DNA of 64,000 nt from Ashinkailepas kermadecensis (GCA_034440615.1 JAOTOM010004022.1:109501-173500); one strand, 5' to 3'. Positions 35,402 to 47,129 are shown, numbered from the stretch's first letter. Notes: generated from the sequence alone by a model not told the origin. Numbers and translations: made by a program.

Positions 35402-35938
35402 TGGCAATTAGTACCGGCCCTGTTGGCTGTCCTGGTAGCTGGTCTATCCTGGCAGCTGGTGCCGGCCCCGCTGACTGTCCTGGCAGCTGGTGTCGGCCCC
35501 GCTGGCTGTCCTGACAACTTATGCTGGCCCTGCTGGCTGTCCTGGTAGCTGGTCTGTTCTGGCAATTGGTGCCGGCCCTGCTGGCCGTCCTGGCAATTGG
35601 TGCCGGCCCTGCTAGCTGTCCTGGTAGCTGGTCTGTTCTGGCAACTGGTGCCGCCCTGCTGGCTGTCCTGGCAACTGGTGCCGGCCCTGCTGGCTGTCCT
35701 GGCAACTGGTGCCGGCCCCGCTGGCTGTCCTGACAGCTGGTGTCGGCCCTGCTGGCTGTCCTGGCAACTGGTGTCGGCCCTGCTGGCTGTCCTGGCAACT
35801 TATGCTGGCCCTGCTGGCTGTCCTGGACAATGATGCCGGCCTCGCTGGCTGTCCTAGCAGCTGGTGTCGGCCCTGCTGGCTGTCCTGGTAGCTGGTGTGT
35901 CCTGGCAGCTGGTGCCAGCCTTCTGGCTGTCCCGGCAG
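35402..35938. repeat. 31-bp minisatellite, GGCAACTGGTGCCGGCCC type
   Basis: About 17 copies with indels. Conserved blocks are TGCTGGCTGTCCTGGCA and CTGGTGCCGGCCC, with palindromes GCCGGC and, in many units, CAGCTG. A 31-bp period opens several frames. Confidence 0.93.
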
Positions 35939-35996
35939 CTGGCTCTCGATGTGGCGTCGACAAGGTCCGACCTTCTCTGGACCGGCTCGAATGCGC

Positions 35997-36434
35997 GAGA
36001 GCCGCGGCACGTGGACGGGCCACGGGCACCGAGAGCCGCGGCATGTGGACGGGCCACGGGCACCGAGAGCCGCGGCATGTGGACGGGCCACGGGCACCGA
36101 GAGCCGCGGCATGTGGACGGGCCACGGGCACCGAGAGCCGCGGCATGTGGACGGGCCACGGGCACCGAGAGCCGCGGCATGGGGGGGCCACGGGCACCGA
36201 GGCCGCGGCACGTGGACGGGCCACGGGCACCGAGAGCCGCGGCATGTGGACGGGCCACAGGCACCGAGAGCCGCGGCACGTGGACGGCCACGGCGAGCCG
36301 CGGCATGTGGACGGGCCACGGGCACCGAGAGCCGCGGCATGTGGACGGGCCACGGGCACCGAGAGCCGCGGCACGTGGACGGGTCACGGGCACCGAGAGC
36401 CGCGGCACGTGGACGGGCCACGGGCACCGAGAGC
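35997..36434. repeat. 34-bp minisatellite
   Basis: About 13 copies of GAGAGCCGCGGCATGTGG followed by ACGGGCCACGGGCACC, with palindrome GCCGCGG. A few units carry deletions (36177-36205, 36283-36300). Confidence 0.96.
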
Positions 36435-36690
36435 CCACCGAATGCACATGCAAACAGAACGCTTAAATACTGCATTGTGTCGCCCGCCAAATACTCTACC
36501 ATCCTCTACTATCGTCTCTACCCGTCTACTGCCCTCAACTCGATACACCTTGTTCTACCGCTTAGCCTTACACAGCTGCACACAAACACTCATCACAGAC
36601 TACAAGACAGCATGCAAAGATTACTCATCACAACACACAGCGACAGCCGATATCGCCTACGCGGTGGCAGGCTGGTCAGGCTCAACAATA
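36435..36690 (+). mobile_element. Probable LINE 3'-end fragment
   Basis: AC-rich sequence unlike its surroundings. It contains CAGCCGATATC and CGGTGGCAGGCTGG at about 36644-36676, the same blocks in the same order and spacing as the 3' end of the LINE at 18558. No coding part remains. It may be a short 5'-truncated copy or a related family. Ends and target-site duplication were not found. Confidence 0.5.
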
Positions 36691-36861
36691 GCCCGCCATA
36701 TTGTATTTCAGGCGGACATCTTGCCCCTCTGAGTGTTCAGTACAGGGTACGCTGCTCCATTCTAGACAGTTGGCAGTAATACTGGTGGCCACGGATGATT
36801 TACAACAATGGTAGTGTTCTACTAGTCTAATAGTATTGTATCTAGCACATGGCAGTCGAAA
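36691..36861. other. Unique spacer
   Basis: Nothing recognised. Confidence 0.4.
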
Positions 36862-36988
36862 GCGGTGGCGCGGCCAACGTCTTGCTAAGGAAGCGGTACG
36901 TATTTCCCTAAAGCAGTGGCGGTACGTATTTCCCTAAAGCAGTGGCGCAGCCAACGTCTTGCTAAGGAAGGGGTACGTATTTCCCTAA
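36862..36988. repeat. Direct repeats with a hAT-like terminal motif
   Basis: Two long copies and one shortened copy of a block ending GGTACGTATTTCCCTAA. One copy carries CAGTGGCGCAGCCA at 36940-36953, identical over 14 bases to the right terminus (reverse complement) of the MITE at 16070. It may be a decayed relative; no second terminus was found. Confidence 0.6.
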
Positions 36989-37614
36989 AAATTAAAACCT
37001 GGTACTTCAGGATCACGCAATACTTGTCAGACATGAGACATGGCGGACGTTCTGACTTGCGAGGGTAAACACAAAAGGAACGCAGATCGAGACATCAGGA
37101 AACGGAAGAAAGATGGCCCTTACCTCTGAAGCGGCTCACTGCAACATGTAAATCCCCAACCCTAGAAGAGAGCCCCCAACGACCGATCTACGGGCTAGTC
37201 GGCGACTCTCTAGGCCACGGAAGCGGCTCCCTTTCAGACTGTAGAAATCCCTCCTCTTCTGACGTTGGGGGTCCAGTAACTGCAGAGGGGGTCCCACCGC
37301 CGCATGGGGTCCCAACCCCGGAGGTGCTCCCACCACCGACTTTCGGAACTTGATGCTTTTTTAGATGTCCTGGCACCGGAGGAGCCTATGTCCGACCGAG
37401 ACCCTCCCGCTGTTGGAAGGGGACCCTTGCAACCCAAAAGGGGTTCCAGCTGCTTGGAGGAAGGTCCAATGCCGTCAGAAGGATCCTCTGCTGTCGGAAC
37501 GAGCCACTGACCGCCCGAGTGAGCTGGCCTGGAAAGGACCATAGGGCTGTGCGAAAGCAGGCCCACCGGCTTATTTTGGCAACTGAGACCTCCGAATTAG
37601 CAGCTGAAGAAGTA
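36989..37614. other. Unique sequence, no gene recognised
   Basis: Open frames on both strands near 37234-37566 lack recognised domains. No repeat. Confidence 0.4.
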
Positions 37615-38473
37615 TGTCGTCGGCGTCCCTCTGTAGCGACACGGTGGTATGCCGTCAGTGTCCCTCTGTAGCGACACGGTGGTATGCCGTCGGCGTCCCT
37701 CTGTAGCGACACGGTGGTATGCCGTCGGCGTCCCTCTGTAGCGACACGGTGGTATGCCGTCGGCGTCCCTCTGTAGCGACACGGTGGTATGCCGTCGGCG
37801 TCCCTCTGTAGCGACACGGTGGTATGCCGTCGGCGTCCCTCTGTAGCGACACGGTGGTATGCCGTCGGCGTCCCTCTGTAGCGACCTGGTGGTATGCCGT
37901 CGGCGTCTCTCTGTAGCGTCACGGTGGCATGTCGTCGGCGTCCCTCTGTAGCGACACGGTGGTATGCCGTCGGCGTCCCTCTGTAGCGACACGGTAGCAT
38001 GCCGTCGGCGTCCCTCTGTAGCGACACGGTGGTATGCCGTCGGCGTCCCTCTGTGACTACACGGTGGTATGCCGTCAGCGTCCCTCTGTAGCGACACGGT
38101 GGTATGCCGTCGGCGTCCCTCTGTAGCGACACGGTGGTATGCCGTCGGTGTCCCTCTGTAGCGACACGGTGGTATGCCGTCGGCGTCCCTCTGTAGCGAC
38201 ACGGTGGTATGCCGTCGGCGTCCCTCTGTAGCGACACGGTGGTATGCCGTCGGCGTCCCTCTGTAGCGACACGGTGGTATGCCGTCGGTGTCCCTCTGTA
38301 GCGACACGGTGGTATGCCGTCGGCGTCCCTCTGTAGCGACACGGTGGTATGCCGTCGGTGTCCCTCTGTAGCGACACGGTGGTATGCCGTCGGTGTCCCT
38401 CTGTAGCGACACGGTGGTATGTCGTTGGCGTCCCTCTGTAGCGACACGGTGGTATGCCGTCGGCGTCCCTCTG
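37615..38473. repeat. 35-bp minisatellite
   Basis: About 24 copies of GTATGCCGTCGGCGTCC followed by CTCTGTAGCGACACGGTG. Copies are very uniform, with rare changes (TGACTACA at 38054, ACCTGG near 37887). The repetitive minus-strand frames are by-products. Confidence 0.97.
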
Positions 38474-40060
38474 TGACAGATGGTGTTCGGAAGTGGTCCG
38501 TGTCGCGCCTGATGATGTGCCTGTGGACCAGGCGGGTCCCCAGCATGCGGCTCCGAGCAGGGAGGGGTGCGGACCCCAGGAGGCCGGGTAAGCCATGCCG
38601 AGAGCATTTTTAATTGTCACGAGGTAGGCTACAAACAGACCGGTTTGCTCCAGTAGGCGGAAGTGTTTAGAGTTGATCGACGCGCCCACAACGCTCGTTG
38701 CTGACTTTGCAATCAGTTGGTTTACACACCAGCACACTTAAATTACATTGCGTTATTCTGCACAATGAAGTGAACCGCAAATGGAATAATGTTGGCGCAT
38801 TCGACTTCTCTACAACGCGATCCGGCTGCAACTAATTCAGTACGGTTTGTATACTAATGCAGTGAGAACTACTGTTCACGTGTGAATGCGTCTCCCCGTC
38901 GGGTGTATGGTGGCGCCCTTCCAAACGTTGAGCGTGAGACGCGTTCGGAAAAAGTCGCCTTTTCCAGAACATCCCATCCGCCTTGCAGAATTCTGATCCC
39001 AACAGCCCCGAGTACGATCGACATGAAACCAGCATATTCCACGAGCCAACGGAATGTCCAACAACTTGAATGCAGTCGCAGTCGTTCTCCGGCACGACCT
39101 TGGCATTCCGTGAGCACGGTCACCGCGAAATGAACGTTTCAGATTGAACTTCATTGATGAAGCAGAGTACTTTGTGACTCGCATTCATTGTTGGGCGGAA
39201 ATAGTGTCACTGCTTTCCTTTGGCAGCGCGTTCTGAAATAACCGACCCTTGCGATACAATTTGGTGGAAAATCCGCTTTGAAATTCGTCATCAGTGCTTC
39301 GTTTGTATTCAACTAACACACAACTTAATAGCAGTAATTATCGTATTTACAAATAGTTGAAAATCGAGATGCTCCGGTAATATTTTCTTCGCTTGGCGGT
39401 TTTTCCCTGCTTGAGTAACGAGTCGGACCAATTAACACGCGTGATTTGCTGACGTGGCTCCGCTGCCGGGGATTCTGCCAGGAAAATGTGTTGGGCGATC
39501 GAGGAATCTGCTCTAGGATACCTGTTGTTTGCTGTTTCTTTTGTCGAACGTTCCGTAAGAAACCGAGTAACACGAATCTATCATTGTAGGTCAAAATGTT
39601 TCCGCATATTTATTCACCCACCACGGTCATGTTTATTTGTGAACTCCTACAAATAGCAATAAGCAAGCATTGCAAGGAATTCGAAGGTTGTGCCTTACTT
39701 GCCATTAGCAGCACGAACCTGTTATACCAACCCTGCAATTTCTATTGCTGATGATTTTAATTACAGCCATTTCCTTTCCCGAATGCATCGCGAGGTACCA
39801 ATTCTTCAATCAGTAGTAAAATGATTTGTGGGCCTAGAGTATTGTGCTTAATAATAAAGCCAGCCGGTACTCTGCCAGTAGGACATAACATAAAGAGCAC
39901 AACAGCGCGTTCTGCTCCTTGTGTCGACTAAGCTATTGGCTTGTTTCGTAACTAGACTCGTCCAATGCCATTTGGCAGCATTACGTCATGCGGGCTGCAC
40001 AAAATCGGCGTCCCCGTAGGAAACCCATGCAAACGTCTGTTTTCCACACGAAATTTCCGC
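38474..40060. other. Unique sequence, no gene recognised
   Basis: Mostly average to AT-rich, with short open frames on both strands that match nothing I recognise. No RNA gene or transposon end was seen. Confidence 0.45.
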
Positions 40061-40555
40061 CTCGGCAGCTCAGCCGGTTAGAGCTCTGGACGGCATTGTT
40101 CGCCCCTGTCCCGGCAAGACAAGGTTCGAGTCGCTCAGCCGGTTAGAGCTCTGGACGGCATTGTCCGCTCCTGTCCCGGCAAGACAAGGTTCGAGTCGCT
40201 CAGCCGGTCAGAGCTCTGGACGGCATTGTTCGCCCATGTCCTGGCAAGACAAGGTTCGAGTCGCTCAGCCGGTTAGAGCTCTGGACGGCATTGTCCGCCC
40301 CTGTCCCGGCAAGACGAGGTTCGAGTCCACCTCGGCAGCTCAGCCGGTTAGAGCTCTGGACGGCATTGTTCGCCCCTGTCCTGGCAAGACGAGGTTCGAG
40401 TCGCTACAGCTCAGCCGGTTGGAGCTCTGGACGGCATTGTCCGCCCCTGTCCCGGCAAGACAAGGTTCGAGTCGCTACAGCTCAGCCGGTTGGAGCTCTG
40501 GACGGCATTGTTCGCCCCTGTCCCGGCAAGACAAGGTTCGAGTCGCTACGCGCGC
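40061..40555 (+). repeat. Seven tandem tRNA-like SINE heads
   Basis: Seven copies start GCTCAGCCGGTTAGAGC (at 40068, 40133, 40198, 40263, 40338, 40409, 40480) and end GGTTCGAGTC. The first is an A-box with a perfect D-arm (GCTC/GAGC); the second is a B-box match. Spacing is 65, 65, 65, 75, 71 and 71 bp. Units are joined head to tail with the B box running almost directly into the next A box. No anticodon arm or complete T-stem forms, so these are not functional tRNA genes. They are most likely tRNA-derived SINE heads amplified in tandem, each retaining an internal RNA polymerase III promoter. Confidence 0.85.
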
Positions 40556-40834
40556 TCACATTTAGCCCCCGGCTGTGGGACGGGCAGTTGGAAGTCGACC
40601 CGATGAGGTCGGGGACGAGCTGCCAGAGTGGTTGTATCGGTGTGCATTAGCAGCACGTTAAACTCTCGGTCGAAATTCTGCCATTGAACTGGAATTCATG
40701 GGTCTGGCGGTGGAGCTAGACTTCACGCAATAAGCTCTGTTTAGCAATAGGACTCTGTCGATAATGTCACCCCAGCAAGAATTCGGACTAGTTTTATCTG
40801 AACTTAAATAATGTGGAAATGGATCAGATGTCGC

Positions 40835-40890
40835 CTCATTCGAAATCCCCCAAAATCCACTCTTTGATATTGAACCACTAGACCTTCCAT
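40835..40890 (-). repeat. Degenerate tRNA-like SINE head, minus strand
   Basis: Minus-strand GGTCTAGTGGTTCAATATC (40866-40884) resembles an A-box region and GGGATTTCGAATGAG (40835-40849) a decayed B box, about 40 bases apart. It shares GGTCTAGTGGT with the head at 30805. Confidence 0.4.
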
Positions 40891-41772
40891 CCAATTATTT
40901 TGTATTTAGACCGATGTTGAAGCTTCCCTGCCGAGCGCCGCTGCATCCAGCGGCGCTCGAGATAGGACCAGCAGGCACTGTGAGACAGGTCAAATGCAGA
41001 GTCACGGCGAGTGACGTGGGACCGAATCAAGTCACAGAACATTGCTGCAGCTTAGTCAGCTGCTTCGCGGGCGGATCGCCGCCAGGTGGGATGTGGGAAC
41101 GCTGCGGCTCAGGCCCCTGAATGCCCGGTGCCATCCCTGGGGCAGCCCAATGTGCCCATTGGACGAGTCGGCCAGTGCGTTACACCAGCGCGCAATGAGG
41201 TGACTGTGAACGCCCCAGTCCCGTACAGTCCCGCAAGCCAATGGCCTGTGGGGCTGAACCATGCCCCTGGCCCCCTGTCGGTGCACCTGCGCTGACGTCG
41301 TCACGCGTTCCAGGCAGGGGCATCACTGTCATTTTTTTCGCCAGGGGAGGAGGAGCGCCGTAGGTGGCGGGGTTGGCACAAGAGCCGATCAGGGGCACGC
41401 CCCAAAGGCGTAATGCATGGTCCTCTTTCCTTGAAGGTGCTTGTGATCGAGGGCTTACACCAGGTACAGCGATACTTTTCAGCAGGGTTGGATTTCTTAT
41501 CCCTTATCCGCTTGTTAGTCAGGTGAATACTTCATGTACCTGATCTTGTGTGTCTCTGCTCATTTGCTTCATCTGTGCCTTATTCGATGACGGTGCTTCA
41601 AAATCCACTGTGAGGCCACCACCACGTCGTGCTGATCACTACAACACTAAAAGTGTACACCTAAAAACGTCACTGAGACGAGGTCGTGTCCTGACTGACC
41701 TGCTCCAGTTCTGTAACCTTACAAAGCTGGAATTTTTTACTGGAATTCATTTTGTGGCATTTGATGTGCTCA

Positions 41773-41970
41773 TCAATTGTCGGACGGCACGCCAAATTTC
41801 AAAGCGATGTCTTGAACGGTGCATGAGTTAGCTCGGATAATTTCAGGGAGGTCATATTCACCCTCCTCGCTTCGAGGGTTAAATGTTTTGTTGTGCCGTT
41901 TTGCGCGATGCCGCAAATCGTGAGTATTGTGAGTACATGGTTCGTCTGACCTACACCATGCATGTTCCAA
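41773..41970 (-). pseudogene. Possible mariner-type transposase fragment
   Basis: The minus-strand frame contains NPRSEEGEYDLPEIIRANS followed by CTVQDIALKFGVPSDN. Spacing and pattern resemble the second helix-turn-helix region of mariner transposases (PRSGRP-like linker, then a helix of the TVREIAEELGVS type). No DDE residues or inverted ends were found and the match is short, so chance similarity is quite possible. Confidence 0.2.
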
Positions 41971-43435
41971 TGACTTTCAAGCAAAACACAAAAAAACTCG
42001 GTTTTTGCCATCTTTGCACTTAATCAAGGGTAGCAGAATGTGCGGCATTAAGGGAGACACTGGCCACTTTTTAACCAATTTCGTTATCTCGTTCTTCCCT
42101 GTCTGTTTTCGTTTATGTTTCTGTTTCTGCCTCATTTATATCTAGCGCGCTGTAGGTATGTGGCTCTCAGTTAAATTTCTGATTAAGGTTATGGAGTGCT
42201 GGTTAGCACGCGTCCAATTTCAATTATGCACTTAGAGATGTCTGGCATGAACTGCCATACTTTTGTGCGTGCCGTGAAAAAGATCGGTACGTCGAATTGT
42301 CGGCAACCGGTCGAAATATAGTAGCAGAAGAATATGCCTTATTGTATTAAATAGCGTACTTTGGTCCTCTTATCACTGTATCTCTTTCCGTGTTAAGTTG
42401 TTGGTAAGGAATATGGAAATAGATGCAAACTTCAGTTCTCCGCCTTTATTTGAGAAGAATCCAGCCGCTGCCGTTGAAGCCGCTGTGCGGTGGCATCGGT
42501 GTTCGGATACGGTAAAAGAACCGAAACATCGTACTTTTAGACTGAAACCCAACTGACCCCCCCCCCATTTCCATCCACCCTTCCCCTGTCTGTGACATTC
42601 CCGATCTAATTGGGTTGTATTCTGGCGAAATTTCATTCCCATGTCGGCCTGGCCATCGCACCATTGCCACGCGCAGAAGCGCACCAACGGTTGGCTTGGG
42701 GTGTGGGGAGCCCGGCCAGCGGCGCGACCAAGATTTTGCCAATAAATCGGTCTGACTATGTCCAACCCCATCCAAATCGAATAAGTGATAGGGTTTGAGA
42801 AACTTTAGTTTATCGTTCGAGGTATTTTGAAATTTTTATTTTTCAAGCTTTTTTTTCTTCGCTCATGTGGATGGGCGGCTCTGATGCGGCTTTGGTGCGG
42901 CTCTGATGCCAGGTGTGGTTACCGATGGAAGACCGGCACCTCAACCTGAATTACCGATCACCCCTGAAGCAGGTATCAGTTTCGCTGCGTGGCTCAGCAT
43001 GTTCCCTGCTACCAATGCGCCGTCACCGTCCCGTGGTGTCAACGGCCGGCGTCGCCGCTGCGGCACCGCTCTGGCTACTGGTCGGCCCCTGTCGGTCTGA
43101 ACACAGCGGTATGCACCAGGCGGCGCTGCCAGCCAGCCGGTATGTGTCGTGACCGGGCGTGTAGCTTTTCGGAAGCGCTCCCGTGCGCTTTTCGAGTGCT
43201 CGATGAGACCTGCTGCTGCAGAAGTCATCAGCGTCGTACAAATCACACGCTGATTAAACTGGGTGGCGATTGAAATTCAGGGTCGGCGCAGAGTAGACTG
43301 CGTCACGGCAGCCTGATAAGTGTGGGTGCTCCCCGACAGGCTGTTTTGCTGTTTTCGGTGCTGTGCATTGTTCGGCAGCACTGGCTGACGGTTCAGCGTC
43401 TGTCTGTTGACACTCGCTGTCAACCTGTCGATGCC

Positions 43436-43700
43436 CTCCTCTGCTGCTACTGCTGCCGCTGCCTCTGCCGCTGCCGCTGCCTCTTCCTCTGCCTCTGCCT
43501 CTGCCTCTGCCTCTGCCTCTGCCTCTGCCTCTTCCTCTGCCTCTTCCTCTGCCTCTTCCTCTGCCTCTGCCTCTGCCTCTGCCTCTGCCGCTGCCGCTGC
43601 CGCTGCCGCTGCCGCTGCCGCTGCCGCTGCCGCTGCCGCTGCCGCTGCCGCTGCCGCTGCCGCTGCCGCTGCCGCTGCCGCTGCCGCTGCCTCTGCCGCC

Positions 43701-43728
<28 letters not shown>
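43436..43728. repeat. Hexanucleotide repeat (GCCTCT)n / (GCCGCT)n
   Basis: About 290 bp of (TCTGCC)n switching to (GCTGCC)n, ending in (GCT)n at 43700-43728. Poly-Ala/Ser, poly-Cys/Arg and poly-Ala/Glu readings in different frames show it is a microsatellite, not a homopolymer domain. Confidence 0.96.
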
Positions 43729-43731
<3 letters not shown>

Positions 43732-44244
43732 CCGCAGCGGCGGTGCGGACGAGAGCCGCCTGGGTCTGACCGACCCGCCGTTCCTCAGAGCTGCCCGTGC
43801 TGCTGCATTGTGCCGAGGGGGAGGGGGCTTGACCGGTCATAACAATTGGTCACTGAGATCGTGACGACCGGCGCGGCGGCGCGGCTGCACCGGCTCCACC
43901 GGCTCCACCCGGCGCGCACCAGTGCACAGGGTGCAATCACCCTGGCCTGGCACGTGCGCTGCGTGCACGGCGCGCGGTGTGTGTGTGGGGGGGGGGGGGC
44001 AGTCCACACACACACGGGCGACGGAACCGTCTGGCTGGCAGCCGGGCCATGCAGCTGTCCGCACTAGGTTAGCGAGAGCATGGGAATGTGGGCGCTGTTG
44101 TGCGTCTGTCCGTCATGCACCGGTGGGAGAATCGCCCACGTGCGCCAGTGTCACTGAGCAGTGTGCGGCCCAGAGCCACCGGACGTTCCTCGCCTGGTGG
44201 GAGCTCAGGCGACCGGTCGCCACTCACCGGCACTAGAGTTGTGG
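43729..44244. other. GC-rich unique sequence
   Basis: A G-run at 43987-43999 follows a short GT run. No gene is recognised. Confidence 0.4.
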
Positions 44245-44545
44245 TTATAATACATATCTAGCTGTGGTAGCTATGGCTGCAGCGTTGCTGTAGCTGCAGC
44301 GTGGCTGTGGCTGGCAGATAGTTGTGGCTGCAGTAGAGCCGCCGCTGCACCATATGTGTGGCTGCAGTACACTCGTGGCTGTGGCAGAGTTTTCACTGCA
44401 ATGCATTTTTGGATATAGTAGCGTTGTAGCTAGAATAGAGTTGTGGCTGCGGTATAGTTGCTACCGCAATAAATATGCAGTGCGGTAGAGTTGTGACTGC
44501 AGTGAAGGTGTTGCGGTAGTAAAGTTGTTGCTGTGGTAGAGCTAT
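44245..44545. repeat. Degenerate repeat around GTAGAGTTGTGGCTGCA
   Basis: Loosely periodic (20- to 40-bp) repeats of GTxGCTGTGGCTGCAGTAGAG-like blocks. Divergence suggests an old array. Confidence 0.7.
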
Positions 44546-44572
44546 GTCTACAGTAAATTTGTGGTCCACCGC

Positions 44573-44732
44573 CACAGCTGCCTGTAGGTTGTCCTGTGAA
44601 ATGCCACAATTGCCTGTGGGCTGTCTATTCCATCGTCACAACTGCCTGTGGGCTGTCCGTTCCACCGCCAAAACTGCCTGTGGGCTGTCCGGTCCATCGT
44701 CACAGCTGCCTGTGAGCTGTCCGGTCTAGCTG
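44573..44732. repeat. 32-bp tandem repeat, five copies
   Basis: TGCCTGT positions 44579, 44611, 44643, 44675 and 44707 give an exact 32-bp period. The unit contains CAACTGCCTGTGGGCTGTCC. Confidence 0.93.
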
Positions 44733-45070
44733 ATATGCCAGGAGCCTCCGGAGGGGAAAATGTCGACACACCACCGGTAGTTATCTCTCAGACACGATCT
44801 CCGGCTTCTGGACAACATGAGGAGCCGAATGGCGGATCGAGCCGCGACAATTCGATGCGCATCTCCACCAATGGCGGATCGAGCTCCGCAAATTGTACAC
44901 TCAACTCCACGAACGTCCTCTTCCTGTGTCAGGAAGTTACATCCCTTCGCCTTCACCAACAATTAGCAAGCAATAGTTGTGGTTGTGATTCTCTTGTCAA
45001 GGAGCTCCAGTCACGGTGAACCGGCTAGGTCGATTCGGTATGTTCGCACAGAGAGTACACCTCGCAGACG
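44733..45070. other. Unique sequence
   Basis: A duplicated AATGGCGGATCGAGC occurs twice (about 44828 and 44870). No gene. Confidence 0.4.
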
Positions 45071-45145
45071 GGTGGCGGGTAGTCTAGGGGTAAGGTGCCC
45101 GTCTACAAACCGGAAGGCTGTGAGTTCGACTTCCACTTGTCGCTT
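45071..45145 (+). repeat. tRNA-like SINE head, plus strand
   Basis: GGGTAGTCTAGGGGTAAGG (45077-45095) matches an A-box region and GTGAGTTCGACTTCC (45120-45134) a B box, 35-40 bases apart. A full cloverleaf was not found. A tRNA-derived SINE or tRNA pseudogene is more likely than a working tRNA. Confidence 0.5.
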
Positions 45146-45283
45146 CTCTTCGCCCGCCTGCTTCGTCAACTCCGCAAACAAACTGCGTGAGAGTTTACGT
45201 CGGCGACGCTATGTGACCGAAAACAGTCGACGCGTCGTAAAGCCAACAGCCACCGCCGGCTCGCATATGCGATCACGTCATCC

Positions 45284-45446
45284 AGATCATATTTGGAGTC
45301 CTGTGAATGACGCCAGTCACGCCACCCAGGTCACGATTGGAGTCCTGTGAATGACGCCGGTCACGTCACCCAGGTCACTATTGGAGTACGGTGAATGACC
45401 ATAGTCACGTCACCCAGGTCACGATTGGAGTCCGGTGAATGGCCCC
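45284..45446. repeat. 44-bp tandem repeat, about 3.6 copies
   Basis: GTGAATGA/GTGAATGG positions 45303, 45347, 45391 and 45435 give a 44-bp period. The unit contains GTCACGTCACCCAGGTCAC and ATTGGAGTCC. Confidence 0.94.
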
Positions 45447-47129
45447 AGGTCCGAGGTCCCGTCCGAGGTCCCGAAATATTTCCAGTGTCATGGATTGTCT
45501 TGACGACGAGGCCGCTCTCGTGACTCATCCGACCATCCCCGGTCGGCCAAATGAGGCGTGCTTATCTTATGAATTGGCTACATCATGCGGCTGGGGCTCC
45601 TCGGAACCTGCTGCGCATGGCGTGGTAAAAGCCCGCCTATGTGCGGAGCTCATCGGGAGAGGAGTCTGCCGAGTGGAATGCTGAATCTGCGGTACGCGAG
45701 GTCATCTTGCCTTTCTTTCGGCATGAATATGGCCGGGTTCGTGCCTATGATTAAGGACATGACTAAGTGTGCAAAGGGTGGACTGATGGTATCGTTGCAG
45801 GAGTAGGCTGGGCTAAGGTGGTGTTGCACGTCTTCATTATTGATCCTACATGTTTAGCTATATTCTACATGACCTACATTGCTGGGTGGAACTTTGTGTA
45901 TTTTTGATGTTGCAAGTGCAACACCAATAGTTTCTCAATTGAACATGAGGTCTATGATGATGCATGGAATGAACGAAGTCAAATTCCATTTGTCGGCACC
46001 AATAATGTTGGGAAGTCTCCATTTATGCGTACATTATATTCACCAGAACTTCAACATCTTGGGGTGCGTAATTACGCAGTGTGTCTATAGATGGCAGAGC
46101 ATTTTCGTTGTAAACATGCGCTGTATTTATTACGGCAGTGGAGGCACACCAAAGGGCATATCGCTGCTCACAAATCTGGCCATTCTGTTCCCTATGCCTT
46201 CATGTTGTTTATGTGTTAGTTGCATGCACTCAGCACTGCTAGAACTTCAACGGTGACACGTAACTCGTCTAGCGTATCATTCCTAATACGATGTATTACT
46301 TCTTTTTATGACTACCTTCACTTCATATGTCTATCGGTCACGGATGCCTTCCGTTGCGTGCAAAATATTGCCAAATGAGGCCGCAGCGCGCGCTTCACGT
46401 AAGCGATCCGGCTGTGCTCTTGCCGACGTTTCGTCATGCCAAGCGTGCAAGAACATCACGTGTAACTCACCTGGGATTTGTACCAGCTGTCGAGGCTGAT
46501 TTACGTTCGGACGACTATGACCAGTGATCACCTGTGATAACGTGATTTACCGATGTTGGTAGCCGTTTGTAAAGCTGCAGATTGGGCTTTCAGTGCGCTC
46601 TTTCTGACATCAGCGCCTGTCAACGTCTGCGACCATGGTTTTGAGTAATGCTCACGCTGAAGCTCATTCCCTTTAGAACTATTCGAGGCCGTCTGTAATT
46701 ATCTGCAACAGGAGAAGGTGTTGTGTCCTCTACCCCGAGCCTCTTTCACTCCGGAGAGATTTCTTCATTCTGTCGTATGTGAGGCGCTCCCGATTTTGCT
46801 GTTGGTTTACAGGCGCTCCTATTCCTTGTAACCTGTCGTCCTGTTCGGCTTATGTTTTCGCCCGCTCCCAGGCCATCCACATCAGCCAGAGTCGACTTGA
46901 TCTCCACAGTCTCAAGCCCACTGCTGTCATCGAGCCCAGTTCCATTGACTGTCGCCTGTCAGCGGACTTCAGTCCCCCTCTCGACCCACACTTCTAGCCC
47001 TCTCATTGGAATGCTGAGAGCTGATAGAAGTGGGACTCCCCGCTAGGGCTATCAGTGGACTCCCGACCAGCAGACATCAGCGCTTCCCACCGTTCCCTGG
47101 TCTTCTCCGATGGCCGTCAGCGTACCGCA
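45447..47129. other. Unique sequence, no gene recognised
   Basis: Open frame 45879-46256 (125 codons) shows no recognised domain. No RNA or transposon signal. Confidence 0.45.

Larger units (their letters stand above)
40556..43435. other. Mostly unique sequence
   Basis: No host gene is supported. Contains the tRNA-like head at 40835-40890 and a possible mariner-type fragment at 41773-41970, listed separately. A C-run lies at 42557-42566. Confidence 0.45.

Noticed and set aside
35181..38737. Long minus- and plus-strand frames of 200-400 codons
   Set aside because: By-products of the 31-, 34- and 35-bp arrays.
40061..40555. Cluster of functional tRNA genes
   Set aside because: Only the D-arm and the two promoter boxes are intact. 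I could not form an anticodon arm, a full T-stem or an acceptor stem, and no T-run terminator follows each unit.
43277..43864. Poly-Ala/Glu and poly-Cys/Arg proteins
   Set aside because: Different frames of one (GCCTCT)n/(GCCGCT)n microsatellite give different homopolymers; no flanking conserved coding sequence.
45071..45145. Functional tRNA gene
   Set aside because: A/B boxes are present but stems do not pair consistently; a SINE head or pseudogene is more likely.
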